Source of the DNA: Mangrovibacter yixingensis
Lineage (GTDB): Bacteria > Pseudomonadota > Gammaproteobacteria > Enterobacterales > Enterobacteriaceae
NCBI RefSeq assembly: GCF_020523985.1
Contig: NZ_JAIVKM010000005.1
Coordinates: forward strand, 1-64,000
Reading direction: 5' to 3'
DNA length: 64,000 nt
The notes under the pieces are model-generated. The model had not been told where the DNA came from, did not search any database, and was given only the letters and a program-made list of their open reading frames with translations. Of the stretch, positions 30,206 to 40,232 are shown one piece after another. The position numbers were made by a program, and so were the translations under genes. The stretch's first letter is position 1, and each line of letters opens with the position of its first letter.

Positions 30206-31483
30206 ATGGACACAATTCAAACGGCGACAATTCATACAGATAAAAACAGGACATGGCGGAAAACCGACACTATCTGGATGCTCGGATTATATGGCACAGC
30301 AATTGGTGCTGGTGTGCTGTTTCTGCCAATTAATGCGGGGATTGGTGGCCTTCTCCCGCTGATATTCATGGCAATTTTAGCTTTCCCGATGACATTTTTT
30401 GCTCACCGTGGTTTATGCCGTTTCGTTTTATCGGGTAAAAAGCCTGGCGAAGATATTACCGAAGTGGTTGAAGAGCATTTTGGTACTGGCGCTGGGAAAA
30501 TCATCACCCTGCTTTATTTTTTTGCGATTTACCCTATTTTATTAGTTTATAGTGTCGCGATTACAAATACGGTAGACAGCTTTATTGTTCACCAACTTCA
30601 CTTACCTTCGCCACCGCGTGCCCTGCTTGCCCTGATATTAATTATAGGGTTAATGACTATTGTGCGCCTGGGGGAGAAGTTTATTGTTCGTGCTATGAGT
30701 ATTCTGGTATTCCCGTTCGTAGCAACCTTGATGGTACTGGCCCTCTACCTGGTTCCAGGCTGGAACGGAGCCATTTTCCATAGCATGACATCCAGTGTAT
30801 CCGGGCATGGTTTATGGATGACTATGTGGCTGGCTATTCCGGTTATGGTGTTCTCATTTAACCATTCACCGATTATTTCCGCTTTTGCCGTTGCCAAGCG
30901 TGAAGAATATGGTGACCAGGCTGAAAGTAAATGTGCCAAAATTCTTTGCTGTGCACATATTATGATGGTTATTACTGTGATGTTTTTTGTGTTCAGTTGT
31001 GTACTTAGCCTGAGCCCGGAAAACCTGGCTCAGGCGAAAGCACAAAATATATCCATTCTCTCCTACCTGGCGAATCATTTTAATAATCCGGTTATTGCCT
31101 GGTCTGCACCGGTTATTGCATTCGTTGCCATCACCAAGTCATTTTTAGGTCATTATATTGGTGCCAGTGAAGGTTTTAATGGCCTGGTCATTAAACAGTT
31201 ACGCAGCCGTGGCCGCACTATTGAGCCAACCCGGCTCTCTCGTTTCACGGCACTGTTTATGCTGCTGAGTACCTGGGCGGTGGCTACGCTGAACCCCAGT
31301 ATTTTAGGCATGATAGAAACACTGGGCGGGCCAGTTATTGCCATGCTGCTGTTCCTGATGCCGATGTATGCCATTCATAAAGTGCCAGCAATGCGTAAAT
31401 ACAGCGGGAAGCTGTCGAATATTTTTGTTGTCCTGGTTGGGTTGGTTGCAATGTCTGCCATTCTGTTTGACCTGGTAAAATAA
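30206..31483 (+). CDS. sdaC: Serine/proton symporter
   Basis: 425 residues (E. coli SdaC 429), with AGAGGA before the ATG. Eleven hydrophobic segments of the HAAAP family. The hallmark WMLGLYGTAIGAGVLFLPI and MVFSFNHSPIIS are intact, and nearly every position of the core matches E. coli SdaC. It imports L-serine with a proton. It lies 17 bp upstream of sdaB, the same pairing as in E. coli, but at a different chromosomal position, between argW and ypdK. Confidence 0.96.
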   Translation: MDTIQTATIHTDKNRTWRKTDTIWMLGLYGTAIGAGVLFLPINAGIGGLLPLIFMAILAFPMTFFAHRGLCRFVLSGKKPGEDITEVVEEHFGTGAGKIITLLYFFAIYPILLVYSVAITNTVDSFIVHQLHLPSPPRALLALILIIGLMTIVRLGEKFIVRAMSILVFPFVATLMVLALYLVPGWNGAIFHSMTSSVSGHGLWMTMWLAIPVMVFSFNHSPIISAFAVAKREEYGDQAESKCAKILCCAHIMMVITVMFFVFSCVLSLSPENLAQAKAQNISILSYLANHFNNPVIAWSAPVIAFVAITKSFLGHYIGASEGFNGLVIKQLRSRGRTIEPTRLSRFTALFMLLSTWAVATLNPSILGMIETLGGPVIAMLLFLMPMYAIHKVPAMRKYSGKLSNIFVVLVGLVAMSAILFDLVK

Positions 31484-31500
31484 CTGGCTGGAGGCCCCTT

Positions 31501-32868
31501 ATGATCAGTATTTTCAGTATATTCAAACCGGGTATTGGCCCTTCCAGCTCCCATACTGTCGGGCCAATGGTGGCAGGCAACTTGTTTATTAGTGAAATAA
31601 TTGAACAAGACTTAATGCCGCTTACTCGCAAAATAGAGGTCGATATTTATGGGTCTTTATCGCTGACAGGGAAAGGTCACCATACAGATATTGCCATCAT
31701 TATGGGGCTTGCCGGTAATAAACCTGAAACCGTAGATATTGATGCCATCCCGTTATTTATTCGTGAGGTTAATCAAACGGGCAAACTACCCGTTTCAGAC
31801 AAAACAGGTATGCAGTTTACCCCGGAACTGGTGCTCAATTTTCATGACCGCCGCCTGCCGCTTCATGAAAATGGGCTGACATTCACGGCATGGGACGGCC
31901 CGCACCGGTTGTATCATAAAACCTGGTACTCTGTCGGCGGAGGGTTCGTGGTCAGTGAAGCGGAATTTGGCCAGCAACAACGGGATGAAGTAATAGTGCC
32001 ATTTCCGTTTTACTCAGCAAATAATTTGCTGGAAACCTGCCATGCTAATGGACTGTCCATTTCTGCCGTTATGATGCAAAACGAAAGCGCATTATACGGG
32101 CGTGCTGCCGTGGAAGAACGGGTGACACAGTTGTGGGGCACCATGCGCCAGGCGATAGAACGAGGCATACGCACTGAAGGCGTTTTACCGGGGCCTTTGC
32201 GCGTACCTCGCCGAGCCTCGGCCTTACACCGTGTGTTGTCGCCGGGTGAGAGTATTCGCCCGGATGCCATAAGGGCAATGGACTGGGTGAATATGTTTGC
32301 CATGGCGGTGGGCGAGGAAAATGCTGCAGGCGGGCGCGTTGTTACGGCTCCAACCAATGGGGCATGTGGCATTATCCCTGCCGTGCTGGCGTACTACGAC
32401 CACTTTATTCAACCACTCACGCCGGAACTCACGCTGCGTTATTTTTTGGCAGCAGGAGCCGTCGGGATTTTGTACAAAATGAATGCGTCTATTTCCGGTG
32501 CTGAAGTTGGCTGCCAGGGTGAGATTGGCGTCGCCTGCTCTATGGCCTCTGCCGGGCTGGCGGAATTATTAGGTGGCAGCCCGGAGAAAGTTTGTAATGC
32601 GGCGGAAATAGGCATGGAGCATAACCTGGGGCTTACCTGCGACCCGGTAGCGGGCCAGGTGCAGGTTCCCTGTATTGAGCGTAACGCCATTGCTGCGGTA
32701 AAAGCCATTAACGCCGCCAGTATGGCAATGCTGCGCACCAGTGTTCCCCGGGTATCGTTGGATAAAGTTATCGAAACCATGTACGAAACAGGTAAAGATA
32801 TGAACGCAAAATACCGGGAAACAGCTCAGGGAGGGCTGGCAATAAAAGTCGCACTTTGCGAAGCATAA
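31501..32868 (+). CDS. sdaB: L-serine ammonia-lyase, iron-sulfur type
   Basis: 455 residues, the E. coli SdaB length. It converts L-serine to pyruvate and ammonia using a [4Fe-4S] cluster. The N-terminal beta domain begins ISIFSIFKPGIGPSSSHTVG; the C-terminal catalytic domain carries the cluster cysteines in GACGIIP, GAEVGCQGEIG and LGLTCDPVAGQ. GGAGG precedes the ATG. It is the second gene of the sdaCB operon. SdaA of E. coli is slightly shorter and lacks the sdaC neighbour, so SdaB is preferred. Confidence 0.95.
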   Translation: MISIFSIFKPGIGPSSSHTVGPMVAGNLFISEIIEQDLMPLTRKIEVDIYGSLSLTGKGHHTDIAIIMGLAGNKPETVDIDAIPLFIREVNQTGKLPVSDKTGMQFTPELVLNFHDRRLPLHENGLTFTAWDGPHRLYHKTWYSVGGGFVVSEAEFGQQQRDEVIVPFPFYSANNLLETCHANGLSISAVMMQNESALYGRAAVEERVTQLWGTMRQAIERGIRTEGVLPGPLRVPRRASALHRVLSPGESIRPDAIRAMDWVNMFAMAVGEENAAGGRVVTAPTNGACGIIPAVLAYYDHFIQPLTPELTLRYFLAAGAVGILYKMNASISGAEVGCQGEIGVACSMASAGLAELLGGSPEKVCNAAEIGMEHNLGLTCDPVAGQVQVPCIERNAIAAVKAINAASMAMLRTSVPRVSLDKVIETMYETGKDMNAKYRETAQGGLAIKVALCEA

Positions 32869-32877
32869 CCGCAAGAA

Positions 32878-33318
32878 CTATTTCTTTTCGTCTGGCCAAT
32901 GCACCGGCCAGACAACACTATTTTCCATCGCTGTCGCATACCATTCGTTCATCTTTTTCCCGGTTTCTTTTTCTCTGGCAGGCACATTTACTTCAGGCGC
33001 AGCAATGGAGACCGTTTTTTTCCGGATGCGCTGCGGTGGGCGCGCCTGTGAAGGATGTAAATCTGCATTAAACCCGCGAACTTCTGAATCAAACAGAACT
33101 GATTCCAGTTGGTGAAGCCGGTCCAGAGCCCGCAGAATGCCGATCAATGTAGTTAAGGTGACTGCTCCGCCCTGTTCAACACGTTTGATTGTCGCAATCC
33201 CTACTTGTGCGCGGCTGGCAAGCTCAATTTGCGACAAACGTTGGGCAATACGAGTTTCCTTGATGCGACGGCAAAGCTCCGCCACTACTTCATCATCTGA
33301 CAAGGTTGTAAATTTCAT
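32878..33318 (-). CDS. XRE-family helix-turn-helix regulator, orphan
   Basis: 146 residues, convergent with sdaB (9 bp between stops). Residues ~15-75 form an HTH_3/XRE domain (RIKETRIAQRLSQIELASRAQVGIATIKRVEQG split at the turn as LSQIELASRAQVG and ATIKRVEQG). The C-terminal half is Pro/Arg/Lys-rich and ends in a Trp-rich tail (WPVHWPDEKK). The domain resembles HipB/HigA-type antitoxins, but no hipA- or higB-like partner is adjacent on either side. It could control sdaCB or act elsewhere. Function is not known. Confidence 0.75.
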   Translation of the reverse strand: MKFTTLSDDEVVAELCRRIKETRIAQRLSQIELASRAQVGIATIKRVEQGGAVTLTTLIGILRALDRLHQLESVLFDSEVRGFNADLHPSQARPPQRIRKKTVSIAAPEVNVPAREKETGKKMNEWYATAMENSVVWPVHWPDEKK

Positions 33319-33513
33319 TGAAGCCTTCTGGGTAATACCAGGCTTTCCACCTGTTTAATAGGAATTTTCACAGAATTACTACGCAGCCGGTAGCCAGGTA
33401 AAAAGCAAAAAAAGAAATAGCAGGGGATGACAATAGCAGATTATGCTGGCATCAAGAAGCTAACCTCTGGTGAGATGTGAGGAAGGATACAGATTTTCCT
33501 TAATATAAACGGC

Positions 33514-33543
33514 CAGGGCAGTAATAAGTTCCTTACTACCCTG
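33514..33543 (-). terminator. Terminator-like hairpin downstream of the chemoreceptor gene
   Basis: CAGGGCAGTAA and TTACTACCCTG form an 11-bp stem with one mismatch around an 8-nt loop, 23 bp after the stop codon. The following U-tract on the minus strand is weak (CGTTTATATT). Confidence 0.6.
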
Positions 33544-33565
33544 CCTTAATCAGGTTTAATGCTTA

Positions 33566-35512
33566 TCAGAACGTTGTCCAGCCCTCATCATTGGCCTGAT
33601 CTTGCGTTGACGTGGGCTTTACGGGTGAGAGCAGATGTTTTGTTCCCTTGCCAGGTAATGCCAGTGAAGGTACGGTGGCTGGTGCGTCACCAAGGCGGAA
33701 ACTAGCCACTAGCTGCTCAAGCAGTGTCGCTTGCTCTTCCAGCGCATTGGCAGCACTGGAGGATTCCATTACTAAAGAAGCATTTTGTTGAGTAGTGGTA
33801 TCCAGTTCTGAAATAGCCTGCGCAATTTGGGCTATGCCCCGGCTTTGCTCTTCCGAAGCAGAAGAGATTTCCCCCATGATGTCATTAACCCGGCGCACTG
33901 ATGTCACTATCTGCTCCATATTTTCCCCAGCTTGTGCCACTAACGAACTACCGGTATTAATCCGGCTTACTGATTCATCAATCAGTGTGGCGATATCTTT
34001 CGCTGCCTGAGAACTGCGCTGAGACAAGCTACGTACTTCGCTGGCCACCACTGCAAACCCCCGCCCTTGTTCACCGGCACGAGCCGCTTCCACTGCAGCG
34101 TTCAGCGCCAGGATGTTGGTCTGGAAAGCAATGCTGTTAATGACTGCGGTGATATCAGAAATTTTCTTCGAGCTTGATGAGATATCTGCCATCGTGCTGA
34201 CCACGTTACGCACAACTTCCCCACCCTGGACCGCATTGTTGGTTGCTTCGGCCGCAATCTGGCTGGCATGGCGAGCATTGTCTGCGTTATTTCGCACCGT
34301 TGAAGTTAACTGCTCCATACTCGCTGCAGTTTCCACTACAGCAGCAGACTGTTGTTCCGTGCGGGCGGATAAGTCAGTATTGCCTTCAGCAATGGCACTG
34401 GCCGAACGAGTTACCGCCAGAACACTATTACGCACTTCACTAATCATAGTGCGCAGCCGGGTATTCATTTGCCCCATTGCGCTGGTTAATTTGCCCAGCT
34501 CGTCGTTGCTGCTGGACTGAATGGTTGCGCTGAGATCCCCGCTGGCAATACGCTGTGCCAGCGACAGGTTATGCACAACCGGGCGTGTTATCTGCCGCGT
34601 GATATACCAGGTCACAAAGATGCCAATCAAAATCGCGACCAGGCCAATTACCACCGTAATACTGGCGGAACCATATGCCAGTTTATCGTTCTGGATTTTT
34701 ACCGTAGCAATTAACTGTTTGATGATGGCACTACTTTTATCACCTGATGTTTTGACATTATCTTCAGCAGCCTTAAGGCCATTAAATGCCGCCAGATAGT
34801 TGTCGTTTACGCTCTTATAATCACTCGTGCTTTTCCATAGCCGGGTGAAAGGAGCGAGTTGTTCTGGCGGCAGCACTGTTGATAATTGCTGATATTTCTC
34901 ACCCGCGCGCTTCCAGGTTTGCTCTAATTTTGCACGGGCGCTTTCAGTGCCGCTCAGCCGTAGAGACAACGCCTGATCATTTACACTCCCCACCAGTAAC
35001 AAAAAATCATAAATGGCGTAAGCATCCTGAGTATTACTGACAGGTGTACGAATCAGTTCGGCAAACTGACCAGTCATATCTTGTGCATTATGGTCTTCTA
35101 ACGCTTGCTTTACAGAGCGCAGCGCCTGGGTGGCTTGCCCCATTTGAGTAATATTATCCTGAAAGCCCTGCAACTGCGTGCCCAGGTCATCAACCATTGC
35201 CGCCTCTTTTGCTGACCAACGGCGGCCTTTGGCTTCCTGAACCAATTCCTGTGCATGGCTGACAAACTTCGCCATGATGTCCCGGGTTTTGTCATCACCA
35301 GAATAGAAATACTTCAGGCGGTTAATCTTTGCCTGGAATACTTCAATATTGATGTTGTAGATAAGATTCGTTTTATCGTAGATATTCGTGATATCCCGAA
35401 AACGCATCACGCTGAGGGCGGAAGCAATAGCTACCAACAATAGTACCAGGCCAAACCCGGCATATAATTTCCTTGAAATTCTTATATTTTTTAATCCGCT
35501 GACCAAGCTCAT
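33566..35512 (-). CDS. Methyl-accepting chemotaxis protein
   Basis: 648 residues. TM1 lies at ~15-35, followed by a ~245-residue helical periplasmic sensor and TM2 near 280-302 ([18 protein letters not shown]). A HAMP domain follows ([20 protein letters not shown]), then the cytoplasmic four-helix hairpin with the canonical tip [20 protein letters not shown]. The sensor is longer than the four-helix LBD of Tsr/Tar, so the ligand is unknown. The C-terminus ends GWTTF, a variant of the NWETF pentapeptide that tethers CheR/CheB, so the receptor can probably be methylated efficiently. A sigma-28 promoter precedes it. It stands outside any flagellar gene cluster. Confidence 0.93.
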   Translation of the reverse strand: MSLVSGLKNIRISRKLYAGFGLVLLLVAIASALSVMRFRDITNIYDKTNLIYNINIEVFQAKINRLKYFYSGDDKTRDIMAKFVSHAQELVQEAKGRRWSAKEAAMVDDLGTQLQGFQDNITQMGQATQALRSVKQALEDHNAQDMTGQFAELIRTPVSNTQDAYAIYDFLLLVGSVNDQALSLRLSGTESARAKLEQTWKRAGEKYQQLSTVLPPEQLAPFTRLWKSTSDYKSVNDNYLAAFNGLKAAEDNVKTSGDKSSAIIKQLIATVKIQNDKLAYGSASITVVIGLVAILIGIFVTWYITRQITRPVVHNLSLAQRIASGDLSATIQSSSNDELGKLTSAMGQMNTRLRTMISEVRNSVLAVTRSASAIAEGNTDLSARTEQQSAAVVETAASMEQLTSTVRNNADNARHASQIAAEATNNAVQGGEVVRNVVSTMADISSSSKKISDITAVINSIAFQTNILALNAAVEAARAGEQGRGFAVVASEVRSLSQRSSQAAKDIATLIDESVSRINTGSSLVAQAGENMEQIVTSVRRVNDIMGEISSASEEQSRGIAQIAQAISELDTTTQQNASLVMESSSAANALEEQATLLEQLVASFRLGDAPATVPSLALPGKGTKHLLSPVKPTSTQDQANDEGWTTF

Positions 35513-35550
35513 ACTCGCCCCTGTGTGTTTTTTTTGCGCTAATAGCTCAG

Positions 35551-35577
35551 TTATCGGTCACTCAAACAGATTATTTA
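35551..35577 (-). promoter_or_regulatory. Sigma-28 (FliA) promoter of the chemoreceptor gene
   Basis: On the minus strand, TAAATAAT, 11 bp, ACCGATAA matches the FliA consensus TAAAGTTT-N11-GCCGATAA in the -10 (7 of 8) and in the TAAA core of the -35, with exact spacing. It lies about 40-65 bp upstream of the start codon. Confidence 0.82.
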
Positions 35578-36026
35578 GTGATACTTAAAAAGGGTTAATA
35601 GATTGTGGGCTGAATCCACTTCAACCAGGCAAATGCCTGAAACACACAGTGCAAATGCCCAGCCGATGTCATTATTCACCGCTGTCCATAGGTAACGCTA
35701 AAATAAAACAATTAATTACATGACAGAACTAAAAAGTGTCGCCAATAAGTAACATTTAAAATATTGATAAATATAGTTTTTTATATAGTTTTACAGTTCA
35801 AATTTAAGTGTACAAAAAACAACCAAAAGCACCTTGCCCCCCTCTATTTTACGCAGTACATTACGGGCAAATGGCACGCCACACTGAAACTTTTTTCGCC
35901 AAAGACAGTAAGCAGAACCAACAAGAAAAGTCTCAATATTCAGTCTGGCGTTGGGTGTCTTTTATACTTTTTCTCAGAACGTTTTAACAACGTTGTTTAG
36001 CGTTACAACTACGCGGAGTGTCTACT
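35578..36026. other. Intergenic region between the chemoreceptor gene and ypdK
   Basis: About 450 bp, AT-rich, with only short open frames without family resemblance. The ypdK promoter should lie in the right half. No RNA gene recognised. Confidence 0.4.
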
Positions 36027-36101
36027 GTGAAATACTTTTTTATGGGAATTTCAGTCATTATCCTGGTGTGGGCAGGAACATTTGTACTGATGGTGGAATA
36101 A
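36027..36101 (+). CDS. ypdK: Small inner-membrane protein YpdK
   Basis: A 24-codon ORF from a GTG at 36027, with GGAG 10 bp upstream, encoding MKYFFMGISVIILVWAGTFV and five more residues. It is nearly identical to E. coli YpdK (MKYFFMGIS...VWAGTF) and is at the equivalent position next to alaC. It is a single hydrophobic helix, so an inner-membrane microprotein. Function is unknown. An intrinsic terminator follows 25 bp later, shared with convergent alaC. Confidence 0.9.
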   Translation: MKYFFMGISVIILVWAGTFVLMVE

Positions 36102-36125
36102 CACTCTCACTGTGTTACTTGAAGC

Positions 36126-36150
36126 AAAAAAGGCGCAATGCGCCTTTTTT
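36126..36150. terminator. Bidirectional terminator between ypdK and alaC
   Basis: AAAAAAGGCGC-AAT-GCGCCTTTTTT: a GC stem flanked by A6 and T6, so it serves both strands. Confidence 0.92.
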
Positions 36151-36172
36151 GTTTATGTGGGGGAATGAACGC

Positions 36173-37411
36173 TTATTTTTCGCCTTCAGCTGCCGGATGC
36201 CGGGAGGAAGGTAACAAGCCATCTGCACGAAACATGGCTTTAATCCCTCTTACAGCCTGGCGAATCCTGTCACTGTTTTCAATCAACGCGAAGCGCACAT
36301 GGGTATCGCCATAGTCCCCAAAGCCAATACCAGGTGATACGCACACTTTGGCATCTGCCAGTAATTTTTTAGCAAACTCCAGCGACCCCATTCCTGCATA
36401 GGGTTCAGGAATTTTTGCCCAAACATACATGGATGCTTTCGGACACTCGACCATCCACCCTGCTTCATGCAGGCCTTTCACCAGCACATCACGGCGGCGT
36501 TTATACTCTTCGGCAATCTCATGTACGCATGTTTGATCCCCTTCCAGAGCAGCAATAGCGGCCACCTGAAGAGGGGTGAAAGTACCATAGTCATGGTAAC
36601 TTTTAATACGAGCCAGGGCATGTACCAGTTCTGGGTTGCCGACCATAAAACCAATACGCCAGCCAGCCATATTATAGCTTTTAGACAGTGTGAAAAATTC
36701 TACTGCCACTTCCCGGGCACCCGGTACCTGCATTATGGATGGCGCTTTCCAGCCATCATAAACAATATCGGCATAGGCAAGATCATGCACAACCAGCACA
36801 TCGTAACGGCGTGCCAGAGCCACCACTTTCTCGAAGAAATCCAGCTCAACACATTGTGCTGTTGGGTTGGAGGGAAAACCGAGAATAATCATCTTAGGTT
36901 TAGGGTAACTTTCCCGAATGGCTCGTTCCAGCTCATTAAAGAAATCAACGCCTTCAACCAGGGGTACTGAACGCACCTGCGCCCCGGCAATAACCGCGCC
37001 ATAGATATGAATGGGGTAACTCGGGTTTGGCACCAGCACCGTATCACCAAGATCCAGTGTTGCCATCATTAAGTGCGCCAGGCCTTCTTTTGAGCCAATA
37101 GTGACAATCGCTTCTGTTTCCGGGTCAATATCCACCTGATATCTGTCCTGGTACCAGCGAGAAATAGCACGGCGTAAACGTGGAATCCCTTTTGAGGTAG
37201 AGTAACCGTGTGTATCAGGGCGCTGGGCGACAGTACATAACTTTTCGACGATATGCGCAGGTGTTGCACCATCCGGGTTACCCATACTGAAATCGATAAT
37301 ATCTTCGCCGCGCCGACGCGCAGCCATCTTCAGTTCAGCGGTAATGTTAAAAACGTAAGGGGGGAGTCTGTCGATGCGCGCAAAGCGCCGTTTTGGACTG
37401 AAATCAGCCAT
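36173..37411 (-). CDS. alaC: Glutamate-pyruvate aminotransferase (alanine biosynthesis)
   Basis: 412 residues, the E. coli AlaC (YfdZ) length. Fold-type I aminotransferase: the PLP lysine lies in [16 protein letters not shown] (about residue 246), with [14 protein letters not shown] and [11 protein letters not shown] upstream. It is one of three main alanine-forming transaminases in E. coli. It is divergent from ypdA and convergent with ypdK. Confidence 0.97.
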   Translation of the reverse strand: MADFSPKRRFARIDRLPPYVFNITAELKMAARRRGEDIIDFSMGNPDGATPAHIVEKLCTVAQRPDTHGYSTSKGIPRLRRAISRWYQDRYQVDIDPETEAIVTIGSKEGLAHLMMATLDLGDTVLVPNPSYPIHIYGAVIAGAQVRSVPLVEGVDFFNELERAIRESYPKPKMIILGFPSNPTAQCVELDFFEKVVALARRYDVLVVHDLAYADIVYDGWKAPSIMQVPGAREVAVEFFTLSKSYNMAGWRIGFMVGNPELVHALARIKSYHDYGTFTPLQVAAIAALEGDQTCVHEIAEEYKRRRDVLVKGLHEAGWMVECPKASMYVWAKIPEPYAGMGSLEFAKKLLADAKVCVSPGIGFGDYGDTHVRFALIENSDRIRQAVRGIKAMFRADGLLPSSRHPAAEGEK

Positions 37412-37721
37412 AGTAACCTCTGAGATGACGTAAGCGCCCGGACCATCCGAGCGACGTTGCCGCTGATGCAGCCTTTTTACAGTGCGCTTCTCTTACCGGC
37501 TTGTCGATACATCACAGGAAAAAACACTGTTTGTCTGTAACCACATGGCATTACGTTATATATAACGCTGATTTTGCATAAAAATTAGATTATAAAACTA
37601 ATACGCAAGCATAATAGCCTGAATTTATCCGGGCGAAATATCACTCAGCGCACCTGCACTGGTTATTCCCTGCCAGGTTTTTTATCATGAAGGCTCCTCC
37701 TGCTGGATTCGCGAGTTTTAC
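37412..37721. other. alaC-ypdA divergent intergenic region
   Basis: 310 bp. It contains a perfect 14-bp palindrome CGTTATATATAACG at 37554-37567, midway between the two start codons, followed by AT-rich DNA. It is a plausible operator or promoter core for one of the genes. Nothing else was recognised. Confidence 0.5.
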
Positions 37722-39431
37722 GTGCACGAAATTTTCACTATGTTGCTGGCGGTTTTTGACCGGGCAGCACTGATGCTTATCTGCTTGTTTTTCTTGATTC
37801 GCCTGCGATTGTTCCGCGAGTTATTACATAAAACAGCGCACACGCCAAAAGAACGCCTGGCTCTGACGGCGCTCTTTTCTATGTTTGCACTATTCAGCAC
37901 CTGGTCAGGTGTGCCGGTGGAAGGTTCACTGGTGAATGTGCGTATTATTGCGGTTATGTCCAGTGGCTTACTCTTTGGCCCCTGGGTGGGGATAATTACC
38001 GGTATTATTGCTGGTGTTCACCGCTACTTGATTGATATTGGTGGAATTACCTCTGTTCCTTGCCTGATAACCAGTATTTTAGCCGGGTTGATATCCAGTT
38101 GGATCAATGTTCGTTTTCCCAAAAAAAGCCACTGGCGTATCGGTATTCTGGGGGGAATGCTGTGCGAAACACTCACTATGATTCTGGTGGTCTTATGGGC
38201 CCCGTCGGTATCGCTGGGGCTGGATATTGTTTCTAAAATAGGCATCCCAATGATTTTGGGGAATGTCTGTATCGGTTTTATTGTACTGCTGGTGCAAAGT
38301 GTTGAAGGGGAAAAAGAGGCTATTGCTGCGCGCCAGGCAAAACTGGCTTTGGAAATTGCTAACAAGACACTACCTTTGTTCCGCCATGTGAATGAAGCCT
38401 CATTGCGCAAAGTGTGTGAAATTATTCGTAATGATATTAATGCCGATGCCGTTGCCATCACCAATAAAGAACAGGTACTGGCTTATGTTGGCGTGGGGGA
38501 AAATAATTATCATGAACATGATGACCAAATCAGCCCAACCACCAGGCAAGCCATGCGTTATGGAAAAATTATAATAAAAAACAATGATGAAGCTTACCGC
38601 ACACCAGAAATTCATTCGATGCTCGTTATCCCGCTATGGGAAAAAGGAGTTGTTACCGGCACGCTGAAAATTTATTACTGCCATGCTCACCAAATCACCT
38701 CTTCATTACAGGAAATGGCGATAGGTCTGTCGCAAATCATCTCGACACAACTGGAAGTATCTCGTGCTGAACAATTACGAGAAATGGCAAATAAGGCAGA
38801 ATTGCGAGCACTGCAAAGTAAAATTAACCCACATTTCTTATTTAATGCGCTGAATGCCATTTCATCATCAATTCGATTAAATCCTGATACCGCACGCCAG
38901 TTAATTATTAATTTATCCCGTTATCTGCGTTATAACCTGGAATTGACGGACGACGAACTGATTGATATTAAAAAAGAGTTGTACCAAATTAAGGATTATA
39001 TCGCCATTGAACAGGCTCGTTTCGGCGACAAACTCACTGTCATCTATGATATTGACGAAGAAGTCGAATGCCGCATCCCCAGTCTGTTAATTCAACCGTT
39101 GGTTGAGAATGCCATTGTGCATGGTATTCAACCCTGCAGGGGAAAAGGCGTAGTCACAATTAGTATCACAGAGCAAGGTAACCGTGTGCGTATTGCTGTG
39201 CGCGATACCGGTAATGGGATAGACCAGGCGGTAATCGACCGGGTAGAAGCGAATGAAATGCCGGGGAATAAAATTGGTTTACTGAATGTACACCATCGGG
39301 TGAAATTATTGTATGGCGAAGGGTTGCAGATTCGTCGCCTGGAGCCCGGCACCGAAATTGCTTTTTATGTGAATAGCGGCATAACGTCGTTGCCTGCATC
39401 CGTGGGCATTGGACAGATTGAGAGGACGTAA
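37722..39431 (+). CDS. ypdA: Pyruvate-sensing histidine kinase of the LytS family
   Basis: 569 residues from a GTG start ([14 protein letters not shown]), E. coli YpdA 565. Six hydrophobic segments of the 5TMR_LYT type fill the first ~195 residues. A GAF-like domain follows (~220-345), then the His_kinase domain with the phospho-acceptor stretch [17 protein letters not shown] and an HATPase ([21 protein letters not shown]). In E. coli YpdA/YpdB (PyrSR) responds to extracellular pyruvate and activates the transporter gene yhjX. The stop overlaps the ypdB start (TAATG). Confidence 0.96.
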   Translation: MHEIFTMLLAVFDRAALMLICLFFLIRLRLFRELLHKTAHTPKERLALTALFSMFALFSTWSGVPVEGSLVNVRIIAVMSSGLLFGPWVGIITGIIAGVHRYLIDIGGITSVPCLITSILAGLISSWINVRFPKKSHWRIGILGGMLCETLTMILVVLWAPSVSLGLDIVSKIGIPMILGNVCIGFIVLLVQSVEGEKEAIAARQAKLALEIANKTLPLFRHVNEASLRKVCEIIRNDINADAVAITNKEQVLAYVGVGENNYHEHDDQISPTTRQAMRYGKIIIKNNDEAYRTPEIHSMLVIPLWEKGVVTGTLKIYYCHAHQITSSLQEMAIGLSQIISTQLEVSRAEQLREMANKAELRALQSKINPHFLFNALNAISSSIRLNPDTARQLIINLSRYLRYNLELTDDELIDIKKELYQIKDYIAIEQARFGDKLTVIYDIDEEVECRIPSLLIQPLVENAIVHGIQPCRGKGVVTISITEQGNRVRIAVRDTGNGIDQAVIDRVEANEMPGNKIGLLNVHHRVKLLYGEGLQIRRLEPGTEIAFYVNSGITSLPASVGIGQIERT

Positions 39432-40162
39432 TGAAAGCTATTATTGTGGAAGATGAAGTGCTGGCACAGCAGGAGTTGAGCTGGCTAATAAAAGAACACA
39501 GTAAAGTTGAAATTGTTGCCACGTTTGAAGATGGCCTGGATGTATTGAAGTACCTGCAACACCATGATGTTGATGCCATTTTTCTTGATATTAACATTCC
39601 ATCTCTGGACGGCGTGTTATTGGCGCAAAATATCAGTAAATTTGCCAATAAACCTTTTATTATTTTCATTACGGCCTGGAAAGAGCATGCAGTAGAAGCC
39701 TTTGAGCTGGAGGCTTTCGACTATATTCTTAAGCCTTACCAGGAATCACGCATCATTGGCATGCTGCAAAAACTGGAAGCAGCCGGGCAGCAACGCAACA
39801 CGACAGCCCCAGCCAGCGCAACCGCTCGTAGCAATATCACCATTAATTTGATTAAAGATGAGCGTATTATCGTTACTGATATCAACGATATTTATTATGC
39901 TGAAGCCCATGAAAAAATGACATTTGTCTATACCCGGCGTGAATCCTACGTTATGCCCATGAACATTACGGAATTCTGCAGCCGCCTGCCAGAGAGCCAC
40001 TTTTTCCGCTGCCACCGCTCCTATTGTGTCAACCTGAATAAGATTCGCGAAATAGAACCCTGGTTTAACAATACCTATATTTTGCGCCTGCGAGATCTCG
40101 ATTTCGAAGTTCCTGTCAGCCGCAGCAAAGTGAAAGAGTTTCGCCAGTTAATGCGCCTGTGA
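39431..40162 (+). CDS. ypdB: LytTR-type response regulator, partner of YpdA
   Basis: 243 residues (E. coli 244). The receiver domain has acidic pair EDE near residue 10, the phosphoacceptor Asp in AIFLDINIPSLDG (about 53) and Lys in ILKPY. A C-terminal LytTR DNA-binding domain (~140-240) includes FFRCHRSYCVNLNKI. It overlaps ypdA by one base. The AraC-type gene ypdC and the fry genes that follow in E. coli are missing here; glk comes next. Confidence 0.96.
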   Translation: MKAIIVEDEVLAQQELSWLIKEHSKVEIVATFEDGLDVLKYLQHHDVDAIFLDINIPSLDGVLLAQNISKFANKPFIIFITAWKEHAVEAFELEAFDYILKPYQESRIIGMLQKLEAAGQQRNTTAPASATARSNITINLIKDERIIVTDINDIYYAEAHEKMTFVYTRRESYVMPMNITEFCSRLPESHFFRCHRSYCVNLNKIREIEPWFNNTYILRLRDLDFEVPVSRSKVKEFRQLMRL

Positions 40163-40187
40163 GGCACTGGATCTTTACATACAGACA

Positions 40188-40224
40188 CAGGCCAGCAAAT
40201 GCTGAAACTACATTTGCTGGCCTG
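40188..40224. terminator. Long hairpin between convergent ypdB and glk
   Basis: A perfect 14-bp stem CAGGCCAGCAAATG/CATTTGCTGGCCTG with a 9-nt loop, 25 bp after ypdB and 8 bp beyond glk. T-runs are absent on both sides, so it may act as a transcript-stabilising or weak termination structure. Confidence 0.7.
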
Positions 40225-40232
40225 CAAGAAGA

